Shown here piece after piece: positions 54,691-62,884 of a stretch of DNA of 64,000 nucleotides. The stretch is from Tenacibaculum singaporense (lineage in GTDB: Bacteria > Bacteroidota > Bacteroidia > Flavobacteriales > Flavobacteriaceae). Numbering within the stretch: the stretch's first letter is position 1; each line of letters starts with the position of its first letter. Under the pieces are notes generated by a model. The model did not search any database. It was not told where the DNA came from and saw only the letters and a program-made list of their open reading frames with translations. The DNA lies in assembly GCF_003867015.1 (NCBI RefSeq), contig NZ_CP032548.1:2795001-2859000 (forward strand), read 5' to 3'. Made by a program: the position numbers and the translations under genes.

Positions 54691-54726
54691 ACGAATTCTA
54701 ATTTATCTACTACGAATTCTAATTTA
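54691..54726. repeat. Short direct repeat with 21-bp period
   Basis: ACGAATTCTAATTTA occurs at 54691-54705 and again at 54712-54726. It lies in the 224-bp gap before the 71-aa gene; no gene is visible in that gap. Confidence 0.7.
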
Positions 54727-54780
54727 CTCCAAATCTACCTGTACTTCTGTGGTAATTTTGATCATATAAAAACAACAATT

Positions 54781-54996
54781 ATGTGGTCAAACAACAATTA
54801 TTCATCAGTATTAAAAATGTATTTAGAAAAATACACAAGTTTAAAATTACAAATAAACACAAGCGGATTAATCGCTTCCGTTGAAAAACAAGAAAACGGT
54901 CAGTGGATTAACGACCGAAACCTTCCTAACATCTTAAACAAACTATCAACTAGTATAAATTTAGGAAAGGATGTAACCATCATTTTACAACAATAA
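54781..54996 (+). CDS. Small hypothetical protein (71 aa)
   Basis: 71 aa, soluble, mildly basic, beginning MWSNNNYSSVLKMYLEKYTSL. A perfect -7 box TAATTTTG (54753-54760) is 20 bp upstream, which supports it being expressed. It is 32 bp before the lipoprotein gene, so they may be co-transcribed. No motif recognised, no signal peptide. Function unknown. Confidence 0.5.
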   Translation: MWSNNNYSSVLKMYLEKYTSLKLQINTSGLIASVEKQENGQWINDRNLPNILNKLSTSINLGKDVTIILQQ

Positions 54997-55028
54997 CAGT
55001 AACTATATTAACCTTAAAACAAAAAACT

Positions 55029-56123
55029 ATGAAACAAAACATTTTAAAAGTAGGTACAGTAATGGGATTACTACTACTAATCGGAGTATTTTCAAGTTGT
55101 GATAACACAAAAAGTGACAACAAAAATCAAGAACAGGAAAACATTGCTACCACAGAGGAAACTATTGAAAAACCAGCTGTGGAATACAGAAAACCTGTAG
55201 TATTTATTACAGGGAACGACAATGGAGATAGCCATTTTTACGATAGCGCTAGAGTATATTTCAAAGAAAAAAACTACGAAATAATTAATGGTAAGTATTC
55301 AGTAGAAGAAATTATTTCTTGGATGAACAACAATGCTACTGAAAATCCTTACGGAGAAATTCATATCGTAAATAACAACAACCCTTTTAGAGCAATGAAC
55401 TTAGAAACTGTAGTTAATGGAGATAAAGTAACTGCTGAAACGTTACAAAAAACAATTACTAAAGGTGCATTACCCTCTGTAAAAAGCGATGCTGTTACAG
55501 ATGATACTAGAATTATTTTTCACACCAATCAATTGGCAGAAAACACTGATTTAATAAACACTTTAAAAAGTGCTTTTATAACTGAAAACAAAATTCCTCA
55601 AGTAGTTGCATCACCATACTACAATGTATTTGGAGGAGAGTTTTCTAACCATTATTTAGCACAACCGTACTACGTATTTTATCCCACAGCAAATTCTCCT
55701 GGTAAAGTAGATTTATCAAAAGAAATTGCTAAGAAATATCCAGAAGAAAAAGAAATTTCTTGGTACGATGCTTTAAACAATGAAAGAGAACGTTATGTGG
55801 GAGAACCATACACAATTCAGTATACCATTCCAGTAAATCTAGAATTAGACTACCATAATTCTGACAACGAAATTCCTCACTTTGTAATGCAAGAAGAAAT
55901 TATGGATTTTATTGCTAGTGAAGAAGCTTTAATGAAAGAAGTTGAAAAAACAAATATTCCTGTAGAGAAATTTAGATGGACCTATACTGTAAAAAACAGT
56001 CAGTTAATTATAAAAGGTAAAGCTTCTGCTTTATGTGTTTTAAAACCTTTAACTAAACCTTACGGAGAATTAGAACACGTGAAACCAGATACCAATAATA
56101 AGCGTTTATACGCTATGAAATAA
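55029..56123 (+). CDS. Predicted lipoprotein of unknown function
   Basis: 364 aa. Signal peptide with lipobox VFSSCDN (Cys at about 25), followed by a Lys/Glu/Gln linker (KSDNKNQEQENIATTEE). The mature part (from about residue 50) looks like an alpha/beta domain beginning VVFITGNDNGDSHFYDSARVYF, with a loop rich in Asn, and a C-terminal region LIIKGKASALCVLKPLTKPYG. I do not recognise the family. It ends 20 bp before a dispersed repeat and the two-component pair, so it may be a substrate or sensor for that pair, but there is no direct evidence. Confidence 0.65.
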   Translation: MKQNILKVGTVMGLLLLIGVFSSCDNTKSDNKNQEQENIATTEETIEKPAVEYRKPVVFITGNDNGDSHFYDSARVYFKEKNYEIINGKYSVEEIISWMNNNATENPYGEIHIVNNNNPFRAMNLETVVNGDKVTAETLQKTITKGALPSVKSDAVTDDTRIIFHTNQLAENTDLINTLKSAFITENKIPQVVASPYYNVFGGEFSNHYLAQPYYVFYPTANSPGKVDLSKEIAKKYPEEKEISWYDALNNERERYVGEPYTIQYTIPVNLELDYHNSDNEIPHFVMQEEIMDFIASEEALMKEVEKTNIPVEKFRWTYTVKNSQLIIKGKASALCVLKPLTKPYGELEHVKPDTNNKRLYAMK

Positions 56124-56143
56124 CTAATAATTGTTGAACAAAC

Positions 56144-56211
56144 GTCATTACGAACCTAGGAAAACCTCATAATAAAAGTAATTACTTCAACCTCCTTCCC
56201 TTCGTAATGAC
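56144..56211. repeat. Dispersed inverted-repeat element upstream of the histidine kinase
   Basis: 68 bp, GTCATTACGA...TTCGTAATGAC with perfect inverted ends and a shorter middle than other copies. Its right end overlaps the position of the -33 box of the next gene, and the long frame starting at 56207 begins inside it, so that start is an artefact. Confidence 0.85.
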
Positions 56212-56231
56212 GTTTTATTTAAGTATTTTTG
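56201..56231 (+). promoter_or_regulatory. Predicted promoter of the two-component operon
   Basis: TTCG (56201-56204, inside the repeat element), a 19-base spacer and TATTTTTG (56224-56231) fit TTTG-N19-TAnnTTTG with one mismatch. The transcript would begin near 56238, favouring the ATG at 56270 for translation. Confidence 0.5.
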
Positions 56232-56269
56232 TTATGATGAAAACCCAATATCATATTACAAAAACAGCT

Positions 56270-58300
56270 ATGAGAAACAATTTTGTATTGAGTACTCAAA
56301 AACACTCAGTACAAAATTTTGCTTTTTTACTACTTTGCTGTTTTATCTGTGGTCTGATAAATGTTTCTGCTCAAAACCAACCTTTAAAAACTTACACCAA
56401 AAATAATGGGTTACCAAGCCTACACATAAACAACTGTTCTCAAGATAAAACTGGTTATATTTGGTTAGCTTCCAATAACGGCTTAATTAGATTTAACGGA
56501 AATGAGTTTACTACTTTTACAACAAAAAATGGATTAATTTCTAACAACGTTAATATCATTTCTTCAAAAGGAAATACTATATTTATTGGTACCGATAAAG
56601 GTTTAAGTATAAAAAACCATCATGGGTTTACTAATTTTGAAGGCAACAATGTTAACTGCATTTTAACCGTTAAAAACCATACTTTTTTAGGCACTGATAA
56701 AGGAGTTGTTAGAGTTCGTGAAGACTATCTCTCTCCTCTTCGTACCAACTTTCAAATTGATTTAAATCAGATAAACGATATGTTATTTGATGGAAAGTTT
56801 TACTGGATAGCTACTAATAAATCTTTGTGGAAGCTTGATAAGCTTATCAATCCTAAAGTTTTAAAAAGAATTGATGTAAATAATTACACTTCTCTTTTAA
56901 TTAACGGAAAAACGATAATTGCAACTACTTATAACAAAGGCCTTAAATTCATTAAAAACAACGAAGTAGAAACACAAAGCATCACTACGCAAAATGTTAT
57001 TGAAATTAAAAAAATCAATAATCAATTTTGGATTATCTCTGAGGATAATGGTATTGAAGTACTAGATGCTAATTTTAATTTCGTTAGAAACATTAATAAA
57101 TATAATACCTTAACTACCAATGAAATTACCAGTGCTTTTCAAGACAATGAAAATAACACTTGGGTTTCTACAAAAGATAAGGGAGTTTATTTTATTAAAA
57201 GTGACAAACCAATACAAAAAAAGCCTACCATTTCTTTTGAAAATATTGAGGTAGTTTTTACTCCTTTAGATAGCATTAACATAAACAACTACAGCAAAAC
57301 TCTAAAACTCCCTGCAGATAAAAACCATATCTCTTTTTATTACAAAACAATAGATATTAGCAACTCAAATAAGTTGGAGTATCGCTATACGCTCAACAAT
57401 CAAACCAGTCCTTGGAGTACTAAAAGTGCTATCGATTTAGCTTATCTTTCTCCAGGAAACTATACATTTTCAGCTCAATCAAGAGTTGGAAAAATAGAAA
57501 GCACTCCTATTGAGTTTAATTTTTATATTGATACTCCTATCTATAAAAAAAGTTGGTTTATTTGGTCTACCATTGGAGTAGCCAGCATAATTTTAACACT
57601 CATTGTTTGGTCATATATCAGAAGAATTCAAGCTAAAAACAAAGCTAAAGTTGCAAAGTTAGAACTGGAAAATCATTTGATATCTCTAGAGCAAAAAGCC
57701 TTGCAACTTCAAATGAATCCGCATTTTATTTTTAATGTTTTAAATGGAATTAAAGCACTAGGAAACTCAGGAAAATCAGTTGAATTAAATACAACCATTA
57801 GTAAATTTGCTACTCTTTTACGTGGTGTTTTACACAATTCTAGACAAGAAGAAATTAGCTTAGCTGAAGAAATTACCACGCTAAAAAATTATATTGAACT
57901 AGAGCAACAGATAAACTCAAACGCCTTTGAATATTCAATAATTACAAACCTTTCTATTGATCCTGAAGAAATTCTAATTCCACCAATGCTAATACAACCT
58001 TTTGTTGAAAACAGTATAAAACACGGAATCTCTTCTGTTGAAAACGGAAAAATTAGGATCAGTTTTTCTATAAAAAACGATCTTTTACATTGTGAAATAA
58101 TAGATAACGGTATTGGTGTTCATCAATCAAAAGAACTTAAAAAAGTTAGCTCACATAAATCCGTAGCTTTAAAAGTTACGCAAGAACGAATTCGAAACCT
58201 GTCAAAAAAGGGAGCTTTTTCCATTATTGAACTATATGATAAAAGAAAAGTAACAGGAACTAAGGTACTATTTGAAATTCCTTTAAAAACTGATTTTTAA
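56270..58300 (+). CDS. LytS-type sensor histidine kinase with two-component propeller
   Basis: 676 aa from ATG 56270 (MRNNFVLSTQKHSVQNF). Signal-like hydrophobic segment at residues 17-35, then beta-propeller two-component repeats (SCNCSQDKTGYIWLASNNGLIRF-like units), a Y_Y_Y-type domain (YRYTLNNQTSPWS), one membrane helix near 427-450 and a LytS/His_kinase domain with the phospho-His in LQMNPHFIFNVLNGI. HATPase N-box FVENSIKHG and DNGIG follow. The upstream 21 residues of the frame overlap a repeat and promoter and are excluded. The response regulator starts 4 bp later. Confidence 0.88.
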   Translation: MRNNFVLSTQKHSVQNFAFLLLCCFICGLINVSAQNQPLKTYTKNNGLPSLHINNCSQDKTGYIWLASNNGLIRFNGNEFTTFTTKNGLISNNVNIISSKGNTIFIGTDKGLSIKNHHGFTNFEGNNVNCILTVKNHTFLGTDKGVVRVREDYLSPLRTNFQIDLNQINDMLFDGKFYWIATNKSLWKLDKLINPKVLKRIDVNNYTSLLINGKTIIATTYNKGLKFIKNNEVETQSITTQNVIEIKKINNQFWIISEDNGIEVLDANFNFVRNINKYNTLTTNEITSAFQDNENNTWVSTKDKGVYFIKSDKPIQKKPTISFENIEVVFTPLDSININNYSKTLKLPADKNHISFYYKTIDISNSNKLEYRYTLNNQTSPWSTKSAIDLAYLSPGNYTFSAQSRVGKIESTPIEFNFYIDTPIYKKSWFIWSTIGVASIILTLIVWSYIRRIQAKNKAKVAKLELENHLISLEQKALQLQMNPHFIFNVLNGIKALGNSGKSVELNTTISKFATLLRGVLHNSRQEEISLAEEITTLKNYIELEQQINSNAFEYSIITNLSIDPEEILIPPMLIQPFVENSIKHGISSVENGKIRISFSIKNDLLHCEIIDNGIGVHQSKELKKVSSHKSVALKVTQERIRNLSKKGAFSIIELYDKRKVTGTKVLFEIPLKTDF

Positions 58301-58303
58301 AAC

Positions 58304-59053
58304 ATGAAAAAACTTTCTGCAATTTTAGTAGACGATATGTCAACAGCTTTAGAGATGTTACAAAACGATCTTACTCAGTTTCACCCAGAAATTGAAATTA
58401 TTGATACTGCTAAAAGTGTAGTAGAAGCATCAAAAGTTTTACGAAAGCAACAACCAGATATTTTATTTTTAGATATTATGCTGGGAGACGGTACTGGTTT
58501 CGATGTTTTAGAAATTCATCCAAACCTATCTTCAAAAATTATTTTTGTTACTGCAAGCGACGAGTATGCCATTAAAGCTTTTAAATTTGCTGCTATTGAT
58601 TATGTATTAAAACCATATTCAAACGAAGATTTAGCAAATGCAATTAACAAAGCAAAAAATCAAATTAAACCCGACAAAGAACAGCTTACAGTCCTCCAAC
58701 AATCCATTTCAAAACCAAATCAACGTCCTAAAAAGATTTCATTAAACACTTCTGACAAAATTATGGTGGTAAATTTAGACGATATTGTTCGTTGTCAGTC
58801 CGATAATAATTACACAGAGTTTTTTATGAATGATGGACAAAAAATATTAGTTGGAAAAACCTTAAAGCACTTTGCTGATATGTTGAAGGAATACGATTTT
58901 TTACGAGTTCACCAAAGTCATCTAATTAATATTCAATTCATTAAAGAATTCATAAAATCTGATGGAGGATATTTAGTTTTAAAAAACAAAACAACTGTTC
59001 CTGTTTCAGTTCGTAAAAAAAATGAAGTAATTAGTGTTTTAGAAAAAATGTAA
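58304..59053 (+). CDS. LytTR-family response regulator
   Basis: 249 aa. A CheY-like receiver has Asp57 in ILFLDIMLGDG (phospho-acceptor), Lys near 105 (DYVLKPY), then a LytTR DNA-binding domain (about 145-247: LDDIVRCQSDNNYTEFFM, ..RVHQSHLINIQFI). It follows the LytS kinase by 4 bp, so they form a cognate pair. LytTR regulators bind direct repeats near target promoters; the targets here are unknown. An intergenic gap of 96 bp separates it from yqgE. Confidence 0.94.
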   Translation: MKKLSAILVDDMSTALEMLQNDLTQFHPEIEIIDTAKSVVEASKVLRKQQPDILFLDIMLGDGTGFDVLEIHPNLSSKIIFVTASDEYAIKAFKFAAIDYVLKPYSNEDLANAINKAKNQIKPDKEQLTVLQQSISKPNQRPKKISLNTSDKIMVVNLDDIVRCQSDNNYTEFFMNDGQKILVGKTLKHFADMLKEYDFLRVHQSHLINIQFIKEFIKSDGGYLVLKNKTTVPVSVRKKNEVISVLEKM

Positions 59054-59149
59054 TTACAGTTTTTCACCTATTTCCTCTGGTTTTTTAACACTTTTGTTAA
59101 AATTTTATTAAAATTTTATTTACCTTAGTGTTTATAAACTAAAAAAATT

Positions 59150-59707
59150 ATGGTTGCATTTAAACCGGAAAAAGGTAGGTTATTAATTGCTGAACCAGCA
59201 ATTTTAAATGATAGTTCTTTTAAGAGAACCATCGTTTTACTTACTGAGCATAATGAAAAAAGTTCGGTAGGTTTTATTTTAAACAGACCTTTAGACCATG
59301 TACTTAGCGATTTAGTTCCTGAGATAGACTGTGATTTTACAGTATATCAGGGCGGACCAGTAGAACAGGATAATTTATATTTTATCCACAAAGTTCCACA
59401 CTTACTTCCTAACAGTATTGAAGTTGCAAACGGTATTTACTGGGGGGGAAATTTTGATCTTTTAAAAGAGTTATTAAATAACAAACAGTTAAAAGCTAGC
59501 GATATTCGTTTCTTTTTAGGCTATTCTGGCTGGGGGGCAAACCAATTAGAAGAGGAACTGTTAATGAACTCTTGGTTTATAACAGAGAATGACTACGAAA
59601 ATATTTTAACCACTAGTAATAAAGGTTTTTGGAAAGAAAAACTATTACAAAGAGGTGGTAAGTATAAAATTTGGGCAAATGCTCCTAGCGATATTCAAAT
59701 GAACTAA
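59150..59707 (+). CDS. YqgE/AlgH-family protein
   Basis: 185 aa. PEKGRLLIAEPAILNDSSFKRTIVLLTEH and VGFILNRPLDHVLSDLVPE are the family signature; VYQGGPVEQDNLYFIH and GYSGWGANQLEEEL are also conserved. Cytoplasmic; structural work on family members shows a fold without a clear enzyme role, and function is unknown. It is convergent with the aminotransferase gene (2 bp between stops). Confidence 0.92.
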   Translation: MVAFKPEKGRLLIAEPAILNDSSFKRTIVLLTEHNEKSSVGFILNRPLDHVLSDLVPEIDCDFTVYQGGPVEQDNLYFIHKVPHLLPNSIEVANGIYWGGNFDLLKELLNNKQLKASDIRFFLGYSGWGANQLEEELLMNSWFITENDYENILTTSNKGFWKEKLLQRGGKYKIWANAPSDIQMN

Positions 59708-59709
59708 GT

Positions 59710-60540
59710 TTAACTAGTTACTGTCGCAAGTTTTAAACTACTTTTTATTTTATTAGTTATATCTGTTGAAAATTCTTTTTTACGATAATTAGTAACTGGT
59801 TGAATTCCAACAATAGCGTTTGTTATAAAAACTTCGTCTGCTTTTTGGATTTCAAAAGGAGAAATAGTTGTTTCTTCTATTGTATACTCTGAGTGTTTTT
59901 CTATAATCTCAATTACTTTTTTTCTAATAATTCCTTTAATACACCCTTCTGTTAAAGCTGGAGTTTTTATTGTGTTTCCTTTTACTATAAAGATGTTTCC
60001 ATTAATAGTTTCAACAACCCCTTTACGTTCATTTAGCAAAATACAATTATCTAAATCGTTTTCTTCGGCAAAAACAGCTGCTAATGTATTCAACATTCTA
60101 TTAGTTGTTTTTATTGTTGAAAGCAACCCAGAATAGTTATAAAAATCTTTAAAAACATCCATTCTATAGGTCTCTTTTTCTACATTCTCTAATGGAGTTC
60201 CTTCAATAATATAATTTATTTCGTTTGTAACTGGCGCATATAAACCTCCGTCTTTTCTAAAAACAGTTAATCGTATTCTATAAGAAGAAGATTCAGGTAG
60301 TTCTTTTATTACTTTAAGAATTTCATCTTGCAAATACTCAAGGGTAAACTTCATAGGTATCTTCATACGAAGCATTCGCATTGAAGCCATTAACCTAAAA
60401 TAGTGGTCTTCTGCAAAAACAACTTTACCGTTTAACACTTTAATTGTTTCAAAAATAGCATCGCCATACTTAAAAGCTCTATTCTTGGTTGAAATTTGTA
60501 CTTCGTTATCAGAAATTAAAGTTCCATTAAAGTTTACCAT
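59710..60540 (-). CDS. Aminotransferase class IV (branched-chain or 4-amino-4-deoxychorismate lyase type)
   Basis: 276 aa, fold-type IV PLP enzyme. DAIFETIKVLNGKVVFAEDHYFRLMASMRMLRMKIP, with the fold Arg and the PLP Lys in LTVFRKDGGLYAPV region, and the C-terminal EVFITNAIVGIQPVTNY. Length and motif order fit both IlvE and PabC; the sequence does not decide. No operon partner. Followed on its strand by nothing until yqgE. Confidence 0.82.
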   Translation of the reverse strand: MVNFNGTLISDNEVQISTKNRAFKYGDAIFETIKVLNGKVVFAEDHYFRLMASMRMLRMKIPMKFTLEYLQDEILKVIKELPESSSYRIRLTVFRKDGGLYAPVTNEINYIIEGTPLENVEKETYRMDVFKDFYNYSGLLSTIKTTNRMLNTLAAVFAEENDLDNCILLNERKGVVETINGNIFIVKGNTIKTPALTEGCIKGIIRKKVIEIIEKHSEYTIEETTISPFEIQKADEVFITNAIVGIQPVTNYRKKEFSTDITNKIKSSLKLATVTS

Positions 60541-60590
60541 TTCTTAAAAATTTTAATTGCAAACTTACAATTTAGGTAAATATTAGCCAC

Positions 60591-60617
60591 AAAAAAACTC
60601 GACAAAATTGTCGAGTT
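60591..60617 (-). terminator. Terminator downstream of the START-domain gene
   Basis: ACTCGAC and GTCGAGT pair around a short AT loop; on the minus strand the stem is followed by T7. It is about 30 bp past the minus-strand START-domain gene stop. Confidence 0.75.
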
Positions 60618-60645
60618 CTTCTTTTGGTTCTTTTCTCTTTGTGTG

Positions 60646-61029
60646 TTAAGCTCCTATTGTATGCTTTAATTCTTCTATTTGGTTTTGCCAAAGCATTTTT
60701 GCTTCTTCCGCATCCTCTTCATCATCGGCAAAATCTGTAACAATTACAGCAACATCTTTTGTTAGTGGGTCTACCTGTATTTTGAATTCAAAATAACTAT
60801 CATCACCTTCACTTTCAGTCCATTTAAACTTAATACGTTCGTCTGTTTTTTTGGTAATTATCTTTGCCTCTTCTTCAGAGTCATCCCAAATAAATGTAAT
60901 AAGCTTTCCTCGTGAATTTACTCTATCTGCAAACCATTCTTCTAAACCTGCTGGCGTTGCAAAATATTGATATAACATGCTTGGTGATGCATGAATAGGG
61001 AACTCTAATTCAAATTTAACTTTGCTCAT
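60646..61029 (-). CDS. START/AHSA1-like domain protein
   Basis: 127 aa. VKFELEFPIHASPSMLYQYFATPAGLEEWFADRVN is the start of the SRPBCC/START-like lipid- or ligand-binding fold and FKIQVDPLTKDVAVIVTDFADDEEDAEEAKMLWQNQIEELKHTI its helix. Acidic, cytoplasmic. Flavobacterial copies are often annotated START-like-domain protein; ligand unknown. Monocistronic, with the tRNA-Met promoter region upstream. Confidence 0.88.
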   Translation of the reverse strand: MSKVKFELEFPIHASPSMLYQYFATPAGLEEWFADRVNSRGKLITFIWDDSEEEAKIITKKTDERIKFKWTESEGDDSYFEFKIQVDPLTKDVAVIVTDFADDEEDAEEAKMLWQNQIEELKHTIGA

Positions 61030-61090
61030 CTATTTTTTTGTTTAAGTGCCAATATAGATAATTATTTTTTAAAAAAAAATTTAAATGTTT

Positions 61091-61121
61091 GTTGTCTAAA
61101 ACCAAAAAGTAATTATATTTG
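61091..61121 (+). promoter_or_regulatory. Promoter of tRNA-Met
   Basis: GTTG (61091-61094), 19 bases and TATATTTG (61114-61121), one mismatch from the Bacteroidota consensus in the -33 box. The tRNA begins 13 bp later. Confidence 0.6.
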
Positions 61122-61133
61122 CACCCGCAATCA

Positions 61134-61207
61134 GGCGAGGTAGCTCAGTTGGTTAGAGCGCAGGATTCATAACCCTGAGGTCGGCAGTTCAAATCTGCTC
61201 CTCGCTA
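61134..61207 (+). tRNA. tRNA-Met (CAT), elongator type
   Basis: 74 nt, cloverleaf with acceptor GGCGAGG/CCTCGCT (G1-U72 pair), D arm GCTC/GAGC, anticodon CAT at 61168-61170, T arm GCAG TTCAAAT CTGC. Discriminator A at 61207. The anticodon stem has an A-C mismatch next to the loop. Lacks the C1-A72 mismatch of initiator tRNA, so elongator (tRNA-Ile with lysidine is not excluded). Confidence 0.92.
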
Positions 61208-61210
61208 CAA

Positions 61211-61240
61211 AACCCAAATCTTTCGATTTGGGTTTTTTTT
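61211..61240 (+). terminator. Terminator after tRNA-Met
   Basis: AACCCAAATC pairs perfectly with GATTTGGGTT around TTTC, then T7. It is 3 bp past the tRNA and ends close to the convergent GNAT gene stop. Confidence 0.9.
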
Positions 61241-61244
61241 ATAC

Positions 61245-61676
61245 TCAGACTTTAGTGTACATTTTAAAATGAGTACCTACTTTTTGCACTTCAAACTCCT
61301 CTCCTATTATTACAAAATCTAGACTCTTATAAAAACCAACAGCTTCTTTTCTAGCATTACACCATAAAACATCAATGTTTTTAGTTTTTAAAATGTTTTT
61401 TGCTTCTTCTAACAATAATCTTCCAGCTCCCATACCTCTCATTTCTGGTAAAGTAGCCATTCCTCTTAACTGATATTGCTCTCCTTTAATAGCTTCTTTT
61501 CTATTCTGTATAAAAGATGCTATACCTACCAATTTATTATTATGAAAAGCCCCTAAATGAAAACTACTTTCATACTCATCTTCCTTAAACTTGTAAGGTA
61601 AATCAATGTTGTTTCGTAAAACAGCTAATCGAATATTATAGGTTTCTTGAGCTGATATATTTTTTATTTTTATCAT
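61245..61676 (-). CDS. GNAT-family N-acetyltransferase
   Basis: 143 aa. YQLRGMATLPEMRGMGAGRLLLEEAK is acetyl-CoA motif A (RGMGAG), WCNARKEAVGFYKSLDFVIIGEEFEV the C-terminal part. Cytoplasmic acyltransferase of unknown substrate. Divergent from the second GNAT gene, 29 bp apart; the two are different in sequence and not tandem duplicates. Confidence 0.88.
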   Translation of the reverse strand: MIKIKNISAQETYNIRLAVLRNNIDLPYKFKEDEYESSFHLGAFHNNKLVGIASFIQNRKEAIKGEQYQLRGMATLPEMRGMGAGRLLLEEAKNILKTKNIDVLWCNARKEAVGFYKSLDFVIIGEEFEVQKVGTHFKMYTKV

Positions 61677-61705
61677 CTGAAATTTCTTTAACTCAAAAAT
61701 ACAGA

Positions 61706-62152
61706 ATGAATATAAATTTTAACCTGATTAGCAAAGAAGATATTCTTACAATTCTTCCTCTTTTACGTAAAGCCAATACTACGACACCAAAAGATATTTT
61801 AAAAGCTAGAGTTTTAGAAATGGCAGCATACCCTAACTATGAATGCATAGGTGTTTTTGATGATGATAAACTAATAGGTATTTGTGGACTTTGGTACAGC
61901 ACTAGACACTATATTGGTAAGAGTGTAGAACCTGACCATGTAATTGTTGATGAAAACTATAGAGGTAACAATATTGGTAAGCAGCTTTTTAAATGGGTAT
62001 ATGATTATACAAAATCTAAAGGATATGAAGCTGTTGAATTAAATACGTACACTACTAACAGAAAGTCTCATAAGTTTTATTACAACGAAGGCTTTGAAAT
62101 CTATGGTTTTCATTTTCTTAAAATTATAAGGGATGAAAAATCTTTTTTCTAA
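61706..62152 (+). CDS. GNAT-family N-acetyltransferase
   Basis: 148 aa. HVIVDENYRGNNIGKQLFKWVYDYTKSKGYEAVELNTYTTNRKSHKFYYNEGF contains motif A (RGNNIG) and the GNAT C-terminal signature KFYYNEGFE. The N-terminal half is variable, so substrate is unknown. Single gene, followed by a hairpin terminator and then the double-glycine peptide gene. Confidence 0.88.
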   Translation: MNINFNLISKEDILTILPLLRKANTTTPKDILKARVLEMAAYPNYECIGVFDDDKLIGICGLWYSTRHYIGKSVEPDHVIVDENYRGNNIGKQLFKWVYDYTKSKGYEAVELNTYTTNRKSHKFYYNEGFEIYGFHFLKIIRDEKSFF

Positions 62153-62185
62153 GAGACTCAAAGAAAACCTAAAACAAATAATATA

Positions 62186-62214
62186 AAACCGTACTTTTTT
62201 TACGGTTTTATTTC
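62186..62214 (+). terminator. Terminator of the second GNAT gene
   Basis: AAAACCGTA pairs with TACGGTTTT around a T-rich loop, then ATTTC. 34 bp past the stop. Confidence 0.7.
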
Positions 62215-62236
62215 TAATATTATATTTTAAACAACC

Positions 62237-62244
62237 TAATTTTG
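62237..62244 (+). promoter_or_regulatory. -7 promoter box of the double-glycine peptide gene
   Basis: TAATTTTG, a perfect TAnnTTTG, 21 bp before the ATG at 62265. The -33 element is not evident. Confidence 0.45.
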
Positions 62245-62264
62245 AGAAACTTAAAACTTTTATT

Positions 62265-62420
62265 ATGATAAAAAATATTTCAAACTTAGGTATTAGTTTA
62301 AACAAAAAGGAACAACGATCTATTAATGGTGGTAAAGCGCAATGTTTATTACCTGACAATACCTGTTCTCGAATTTGGTTTGGCTGTGCAGAACCTCAAT
62401 GCCGCCCTCAACCCTTTTAA
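62265..62420 (+). CDS. Double-glycine leader, Cys-rich peptide precursor (51 aa)
   Basis: 51 codons. The leader MIKNISNLGISLNKKEQRS ends in INGG (Gly22-Gly23), the classical Bacteroidota pattern KxEQxSINGG. The core (K24 onward) has four Cys (27, 34, 41, 46) with a Trp and several Pro, ending PQPF. A perfect -7 box lies 21 bp upstream and a hairpin terminator 7 bp downstream, so this is a complete small transcription unit. Sister of the gene at 15640, sharing SINGG. No export or modification genes here; family identity (GG-type natural-product precursor) is from motif knowledge. Confidence 0.78.
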   Translation: MIKNISNLGISLNKKEQRSINGGKAQCLLPDNTCSRIWFGCAEPQCRPQPF

Positions 62421-62426
62421 AGTACT

Positions 62427-62449
62427 AAGCGGGGTTTCCCGCTTTTTCC
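62427..62449 (+). terminator. Terminator of the peptide gene
   Basis: GCGGG and CCCGC pair around GTTT and run into T5. Directly follows the peptide gene. Confidence 0.85.
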
Positions 62450-62591
62450 TCTTTTATTAACACTTCACTCCAACCATACGTCCTCTGTTATCAGCACTAC
62501 AAGTTTAAAAGATTTGTTTTTTATGGTTAGCCCATAATTTTTTTACGCTTTTTTATTCTTCTACCTATTAAATTATAAGTACCTTAGCAGC

Positions 62592-62662
62592 ACTTAAGAG
62601 ACGTCTTAAGTTCTTTTTCATAGCAATTTTCCCACTCAATCTTTTTGAGTGGGTTCTTTTTT
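62592..62662. other. Two hairpins in a 477-bp gap without a gene
   Basis: ACTTAAGAGACGTCTTAAGT (62592-62611) is a hairpin with 8-bp perfect arms followed by TTCTTTTT; CCCACTCAA/TTGAGTGGG (62631-62653) follows, with a T-run to 62662. The gap 62421-62897 otherwise shows no open frame of note on either strand apart from a 17-codon frame and a 15-codon Cys-ending tail on the minus strand. Possible remains of an RNA gene or a lost gene. Confidence 0.5.
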
Positions 62663-62853
62663 AATACTGAATACTATAATTTCATACGCTACACGTACAA
62701 TAAAACTATTTTTAATTCCTTTTTTTACTGTACAAGATTAGATTTTACATTAACATCTATAAAACTTATAAAATCTTTATAAACCTATCTTATTCACTTT
62801 CTGATAGCTACCTATCAAAGACATAGTTTTTGCTATTTTTTTTCAAAAAAATA

Positions 62854-62884
62854 TTTGTAGATATTAGAAACAGTCTTATATTTG
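62854..62884 (+). promoter_or_regulatory. Consensus promoter of the tRNA-Gly cluster
   Basis: Perfect TTTG (62854-62857), 19-base spacer, TATATTTG (62877-62884), i.e. the full Bacteroidota sigma-70 consensus. The first tRNA begins 14 bp later. Confidence 0.85.

Noticed and set aside
56207..56269. Longer N-terminus of the histidine kinase
   Set aside because: It starts inside a repeat element and upstream of the predicted transcript start.
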